A DNA stretch of 64,000 nucleotides from Salinicola corii (GTDB taxonomy: Bacteria > Pseudomonadota > Gammaproteobacteria > Pseudomonadales > Halomonadaceae), in NCBI RefSeq assembly GCF_008298015.1, contig NZ_VTPX01000002.1, positions 1 to 64,000 of the forward strand. The letters run 5' to 3'. Shown here one piece after another: positions 61,001 through 64,000 of the stretch; positions within the stretch are counted from its first letter, which is position 1; every line of letters starts with the position of its first letter. Under the pieces are notes generated by a model, which worked only from the letters and a program-made list of their open reading frames with translations, was not told where the DNA came from and ran no database searches. A program made the translations under genes and the position numbers.

Positions 61001-63807
61001 CCGAGACGCTCGTTGCCGGCCAGCTGCGACGCCGTCGTCCACTCCAGCAGATGGCGCTGGGAGACGTAGACGCGAAAGAGCGTGCGGAGGATGGCATCGC
61101 CCATCTGCCACGCCTGATCCGCCAGCAGGGTCAGGCTCAGCAGGCAGCGTCCCATCTCGGTTCGCAGGTCCCGGGCCAGTGTCCGCCAGTGATGGCGCCA
61201 GTTACCGTCGCGGCGATGCGGCTTGAGCGCGGAAGCGACCGGGATCAGCGCGGGGATCACCAGACACGCCAGGGTCAGTGCCATGGCAGTGATCGCGGCC
61301 GACGTCGGCAGCCAGGCGCAGATCATCAGCGCGCCGAACAGGCTCGGCGCCAGCAGCGATCGGCGCAGGTTGTCGGCGATCTTCCAGCAGCCGACGGCGG
61401 TCAGCGCCTGGCGGTCCGAACGCTTCCCCCAGAACCAGGGCAGTAGCTGCCAATCACCCCGTGTCCAGCGGTGCTGGCGTCTGGACGCGACGTCGTAACG
61501 TTCCGGGTAGGCTTCGACGACTTCGACATCCGACGCCAGACCGGCCCGCGCGAAGAGGCCCTCCAGCAGATCGTGGCTGAGCAGGCTGTTCTCGGGAATC
61601 CGGCCCACTAGCGAGCGCTCGTAGGCGTCCACGGCGTAGATACCCTTGCCCGCGAACGACCCCTCGCCGAACAGATCCTGATAGAGATCCGACACCGCGG
61701 CGGTATAGACGTCCATGCCGCCGGGAGCGGAAAACAGCCGCTGGTAGCGCGACCCCTGCCGGCCGATGGGCAGCGAGGGCGTCACCCGGGGCTGGAGAAT
61801 GGCGTGGCCGCGAACGACCCGATCGTTGGGCCCGAAAACCGGCTGATTGAGCGGGTGCGCCATCTTGCCGACCAGCCTGGCGATGGTGTCGCGAGGCAGG
61901 CGGGTGTCGCTGTCCAGCGTGACCACGTAGCGCACGCCGGGCGGCACCCAGGGCGTGTGGCCATCGACGGAGATATAGGAGGTATCATCGGCGCCACGCA
62001 GCAGGCGGTTGAGCTCGGTCAATTTGCCGCGCTTGCGCTCCCAGCCCATCCAGCAGCCCTCGCTGGCATTGTAGAGTCGGCGGCGACAGAGCAGCAGGAA
62101 GCGCGGGCCTGCCGGGCCGTTGCCATGACGCTGGTTGAGGCGCGCCATGGCGTCCACCGCACTGGCCAGCAGGATGTCGTCGCTGGCGAGTTCGGCGGTA
62201 TCGGCGTCGCGGCCGTCCAGCAGCAGGGCAAAGGTGATATCGCCGCCGGTTCCGGAAAGATAGTGCACTTCCAGCCGCTCGATCAGCTCGCGCAGGGCAA
62301 CCGCTTCGGTCAGCATGGACGGGATCACGACCAGCGTTCTCAACGTGGCGGGAACGCCCTCCTCTAGCGCCAGCCCGGGAAGCGCCTCGCCGCCGACCCC
62401 CTCGCCCAGGGCCCGATTGGCCAAGGCTGTCGCGACCTCATAGGCGGGCAGGAAAATCAGCGCCAGCCAAGGTAGCTGCCAGGCTGGCGGTAGTCCGGTC
62501 GCATCCAGTGCCCATACGGCCGATCCCAGCAACAGTAACGTAATGACGCTGGTGGCGCAGATATAGCCGGCCAAGCCCAGCTTCAGCATGGCGCGCCGGA
62601 CTCGCAGGCCCACCGGTGGTCGAAAGCCGAGCGAGCGTTCCAGCTCGCTGCGACCGTCGGCGACCAGGTAGTAGCCCGGATCGGCGCGTCGCTCCGCTTC
62701 GGCCGGCGGGCAATCCGGCGGCGGTGGCGATAGCGCGCCGTCCAGGGCCTGTTCGGTCACGAACAGCTCGTCCCGACGCGAGCCGCGGGCCAGTTGTTCG
62801 ATGGCATTGCGATAGCGGTCACGGGTGACGAAGTCCATCTCCGCGAAGCGGCTGTGCGCCCGCAGACGTTGATCGACCAAACTAACCTGCTCGACCTGGG
62901 TCGCCCAGTCGAAATCGGCGATATGCCGAAGGCTGGTGATCGCGTTGCGTACGCTGACGTTGGATGCGCCCTGGCGTTGATGGGCGTTATGCACGACGTT
63001 GGCGATCGACGTGTCCTGGCGGGCGAACTCCTGCTCCAGCCAGACCAGCGCCGGCACCTTGCCGGGATCCTGATCCTTGAGGCGCTTGACCATCTGGGCG
63101 TAGAAGTGGGCGGCAAAGGGGTCGGTGATGTCGAGATGGGCGTAAGCCTGCAGCAAATGGCCATCGGCCTCCCGTCGCAGCAGGCTTTCGCACAGGGTGT
63201 CGGCCTCGTCCCGGGCTTCCCGCGCACGGATGATCTGGTCCGAGAGTCGGCGCAGGTTCTCCACCAGCACCAGGCGCAGACTGATGGCGATCGCCCACAA
63301 TTCGCCGATGGTCAGCGCTTCGATACGCTGGTAGGCGTTGATGAACCGGGACAGGGTGAGGGGATCGAAATGGCTGTCGGTATGGGCGACGTAGGCCCAG
63401 GTCAGGCCGAGCACGCGCGGGTAGCCGGCGAAGGGACCGTCGGCCAGCTTGGGCAACTGGCGGTAGTAACCCGGCGGCAGATCCTCCCCGATGTCGCTGA
63501 CGTGTTTCTCGACATGGTGGTAGTGGTCGAGCAGCCACTCCGCGGCTGGCACGATGCTGCGGCGCTGGGCGACTTCGTTGGCAATGCTGCGATAAGCGGC
63601 GCCCAGTGCCACCGTGTTGTCGTGCAGTCGTCGATGCAGGGGCAGTACCGCTGGCGGATGCAGGGTGATCGGCTGTGCCAGCGCGAGGCTCTGGGCGTGC
63701 TGTTCGAGCCGTTCCGGGCCGAAGAGCTCTTCGCGGACCGGGATTTCGTCATCCCAGGGGGGGCGCGGGCTGGCAATGGCGTCGCCTCGGCGCCACCAGG
63801 CGTTCAT
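55084..63807 (-). CDS. ndvB: Cyclic beta-1,2-glucan synthase (NdvB/ChvB type)
   Basis: About 2,907 residues. The N-terminal part has a GT84 transferase with several membrane helices, V-T-L-D-S-D-T-R-L-P and R-Q-H-R-W-T-R-G-D-W. Two large beta-sandwich and glycoamylase-like regions follow, and a C-terminal GH94-type (alpha/alpha)6 barrel has G-T-G-D-W-N-D-G-F-N. NdvB makes, trims and cyclises periplasmic beta-1,2-glucans from UDP-glucose at the inner membrane; these support osmotic adaptation. ATG 63807 is preferred because the family sequence (R-E-E-L-F-G-P-E-R-L-E-Q-H-A) begins soon after it; the frame stays open to 63975. No ndvA exporter is nearby. Confidence 0.88.
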   Translation of the reverse strand: MNAWWRRGDAIASPRPPWDDEIPVREELFGPERLEQHAQSLALAQPITLHPPAVLPLHRRLHDNTVALGAAYRSIANEVAQRRSIVPAAEWLLDHYHHVEKHVSDIGEDLPPGYYRQLPKLADGPFAGYPRVLGLTWAYVAHTDSHFDPLTLSRFINAYQRIEALTIGELWAIAISLRLVLVENLRRLSDQIIRAREARDEADTLCESLLRREADGHLLQAYAHLDITDPFAAHFYAQMVKRLKDQDPGKVPALVWLEQEFARQDTSIANVVHNAHQRQGASNVSVRNAITSLRHIADFDWATQVEQVSLVDQRLRAHSRFAEMDFVTRDRYRNAIEQLARGSRRDELFVTEQALDGALSPPPPDCPPAEAERRADPGYYLVADGRSELERSLGFRPPVGLRVRRAMLKLGLAGYICATSVITLLLLGSAVWALDATGLPPAWQLPWLALIFLPAYEVATALANRALGEGVGGEALPGLALEEGVPATLRTLVVIPSMLTEAVALRELIERLEVHYLSGTGGDITFALLLDGRDADTAELASDDILLASAVDAMARLNQRHGNGPAGPRFLLLCRRRLYNASEGCWMGWERKRGKLTELNRLLRGADDTSYISVDGHTPWVPPGVRYVVTLDSDTRLPRDTIARLVGKMAHPLNQPVFGPNDRVVRGHAILQPRVTPSLPIGRQGSRYQRLFSAPGGMDVYTAAVSDLYQDLFGEGSFAGKGIYAVDAYERSLVGRIPENSLLSHDLLEGLFARAGLASDVEVVEAYPERYDVASRRQHRWTRGDWQLLPWFWGKRSDRQALTAVGCWKIADNLRRSLLAPSLFGALMICAWLPTSAAITAMALTLACLVIPALIPVASALKPHRRDGNWRHHWRTLARDLRTEMGRCLLSLTLLADQAWQMGDAILRTLFRVYVSQRHLLEWTTASQLAGNERLGAAGFGREMAGGTLLSLALALGLAIVEPPAWALVLPLLALWLIAPLIALWTSRAPADTTDNLRLSPPQARALRRIARRTWQFFDTFVTADSHALPPDNFQLDPKPVIAQRTSPTNIGLYLLACVAARDFAWIGTHRAVERLEATLTTLLGMERCKGHFYNWYDTGTLAPLDPLYVSTVDSGNLAGHLITLANACEAWITHPHVLDPREGLADTLLLCREDIAATESLDAETRTALLDELDTLSSHLDTTDYGIEYCDSLRRSIDDCLRLLDAQQSTAAEIDGATGEVSPRHWMSILRQCLDEHRRDAEDTAPLSSLRKTGGNVPSGVDEPAQEASLRQRLVALADLSRRLALAMDFKFLMVPERKLMSIGYAPREDLVDEGCYDLLASEARLASLLAIAKGDLPTRHWFRLGRAVTPLKDGVALISWSGSMFEYLMPSLVMRAPLGSLLEQTNRLVVASQRFYAKRQDIPWGISESAYNARDIDFTYQYSNFGVPELGLKRGLGDNLVIAPYATALATMVAPRAALENFARLRSMKAESHFGFFEAIDFTPTRLPLERTFVIVRNVMAHHQGMTIAAIANSLLEGRLRGHFHREPMIQASELLLQERLPREVATLPSPNDADHATPSSAIAPAAAVRRLEGEPTAPPLTHLLSNGRYSVMLTAAGAGYSRWQRQAITRWREDPTCDDWGGFILLRDRDSNVCWSAGAHPLAKAADWREVVFAEDHAHFTRRDGDLTTTLEVLVSGEDDGEVRRVSVTNGGRHAATIEVTSYAEIVLTQPSTDDAHPAFAKMFVETEFVAEYGALTATRRRRDAQEAPIWAAHFAVFKGEGEALQYETDRARFLGRGRRLGHALALGGQPLSNTTGVVLDPIFSLRHVLHITPGHIAHIDFWTVVADSRESLLALIDKHHDTSAFDRARTLAWTQAQVQLRHLDIDLEEAADFQRLAAPILYSDPRFRPASETLKRGLSMQSNLWPMGISGDLPIVLLRLGDLEEVAWLKTLLRAHEYWRAKGLGVDLVVLNERAHSYLQELQEAIESAVRSNRPPTHVDGNPPLGSVYPLRATQLGLASHELLLSVARVVLTARKGALTAQLDTLLARPADKLPGGFATRTDAPEHDHVVPNGGADAPAFLPRPVTAPSTRPPLGELTFFNGTGGFDHEGREYVCVLDNGDTTPQPWINVIANAGFGFQVSAEGGGYTWADNSRENQLTPWSNDPVSDLPGEVIYVQDADSGALTTVTARPCRTRPGHQARHVARHGFGYSRFEHDTPQLSMVLLQYVPLNDPIKISRLTLENRTATSRRLIVTAYTAWVMGTSRAKTAPYLVSRHDAATGALLMRNPWSQAFPGRVGFADMDGRQTGWTADRHEFLGQGSLAAPEALTDLRPLTASTGAGYDPCTVQQCSLTLAPGESVEIVVFMGQANDDEAARELITRYRHADLDAKLGEVEAYWQTLHGTLQVTTPDPAMDVMLNGWLLYQTLACRIVARSAFYQASGAYGFRDQLQDGMAMTFAMPALARHHLLRAAGRQFVEGDVQHWWLPHSGQGVRTRISDDRVWLAFATASYIRTTDDPDVLDEGVGFLEGPPLAPGAHDDFAQPLVADERACLFEHCARALDQALEQFGEHGLPLIGTGDWNDGFNRIGEAGRGESVWLGWLLLRTLKLFAPLAEARDAPEARARAERWRERAETLRQALENHAWDGEWYRRATFDDGQWLGTRDNDACRIDAIAQSWAVLSEGADPARAAQAMASVERHLIRHDDRLAMLFTPAFDQTAMEPGYIKGYPPGLRENGGQYTHAAMWSILAFAKLGQADKAHALFSLLNPINHALTPEAVARYRVEPYVIAADVYSEPPHVGHGGWTWYTGSAGWMYQAGVAGILGIRREGRTLIVAPCIPDAWPGFSATVNLEGSACMIRVERASEDNPAGATLDGEPLADSAFEAWLTLDGEPHLLILRLAERGPDPALPCRETLHWPLYK

Positions 63808-64000
63808 GGTCTGCCCCCGTGCGGAGAGGGGCGGGGAAGCGCGATCGGCAAATCGTAGCATCGATGCATTGGTGATCTCCTGCCGCCGACCGAGAGGACC
63901 AGAGCTCGGGTCGAGGCGGTAACGCCATGCCATGGTGAAAAACGAAGCACGCCTGCTGGCGTTAGGCGGTGTCACTCGAAAGTTCGTCGAGTGTCGAAGT

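Noticed and set aside
1-64000. CRISPR array, rRNA operon or replication origin
   Set aside because: No regularly spaced repeats, rRNA-like sequence or clusters of DnaA boxes were seen; the only tandem array found is the three-unit repeat at 27902.

Overview
The window is high-GC proteobacterial DNA, about 60-63% by eye. Gene content (TTT tricarboxylate transporter, SulP, CPA2 antiporter, Xfp-AckA, LigD, a very large cyclic glucan synthase) fits a halophilic gammaproteobacterium, probably of the Halomonadaceae; this is inference from gene content, and no taxonomic marker gene is present.

The left 19 kb is a patchwork of mobile and decaying DNA. It opens with the end of an IS3-family element that has removed the 5' part of a type VI secretion lipase effector of the PGAP1-like/Tle4 type (128-1521). 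Two tandem Tli4-like immunity lipoproteins follow, and short copies of the effector's 3' end are repeated before the second immunity gene and again after it. Next come a MobH relaxase and a tyrosine recombinase (4401-7161) beside the 3' half of a tRNA-Thr, which marks the end of an integrative element. Phage-like genes with a truncated D12-class DNA methylase, a nearly complete IS3-family element (8854-10064), and a second IS3 fragment complete this part.

From 10.5 to 16 kb there is a periplasmic thiol-redox set (cupin, ScsB/DsbD-like, double thioredoxin) with a divergent MocR regulator. From 16.4 to 18.2 kb an ArsR-type regulator, a quinone oxidoreductase and an ABM monooxygenase form a unit bracketed by IS3 remnants. 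Between 19 and 29 kb lie a CPA2 cation/proton antiporter, pirin, an FMN reductase, an alpha/beta hydrolase, an isochorismatase-like hydrolase and two LysR regulators. A GalD-like tautomerase with a TctC/TctA(B) transporter follows to 32.4 kb.

The rest is more conventional chromosome: a sulfur module (persulfide-dioxygenase-like MBL protein, SulP, YeeE half protein), a two-component system, a second DsbD with an overlapping TlpA-type thioredoxin, a fluoride riboswitch with crcB and DUF190, an arsRCHB-chrA resistance cluster, a candidate CsrB/RsmZ-type sRNA at 46.2 kb, phosphoketolase plus acetate kinase, DNA ligase D, two small zinc-ribbon proteins, and an approximately 2,900-residue NdvB-type cyclic beta-1,2-glucan synthase filling 55-63.8 kb. 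Detoxification of fluoride, arsenic, chromate, quinones and persulfide, together with envelope redox repair, is the shared theme.
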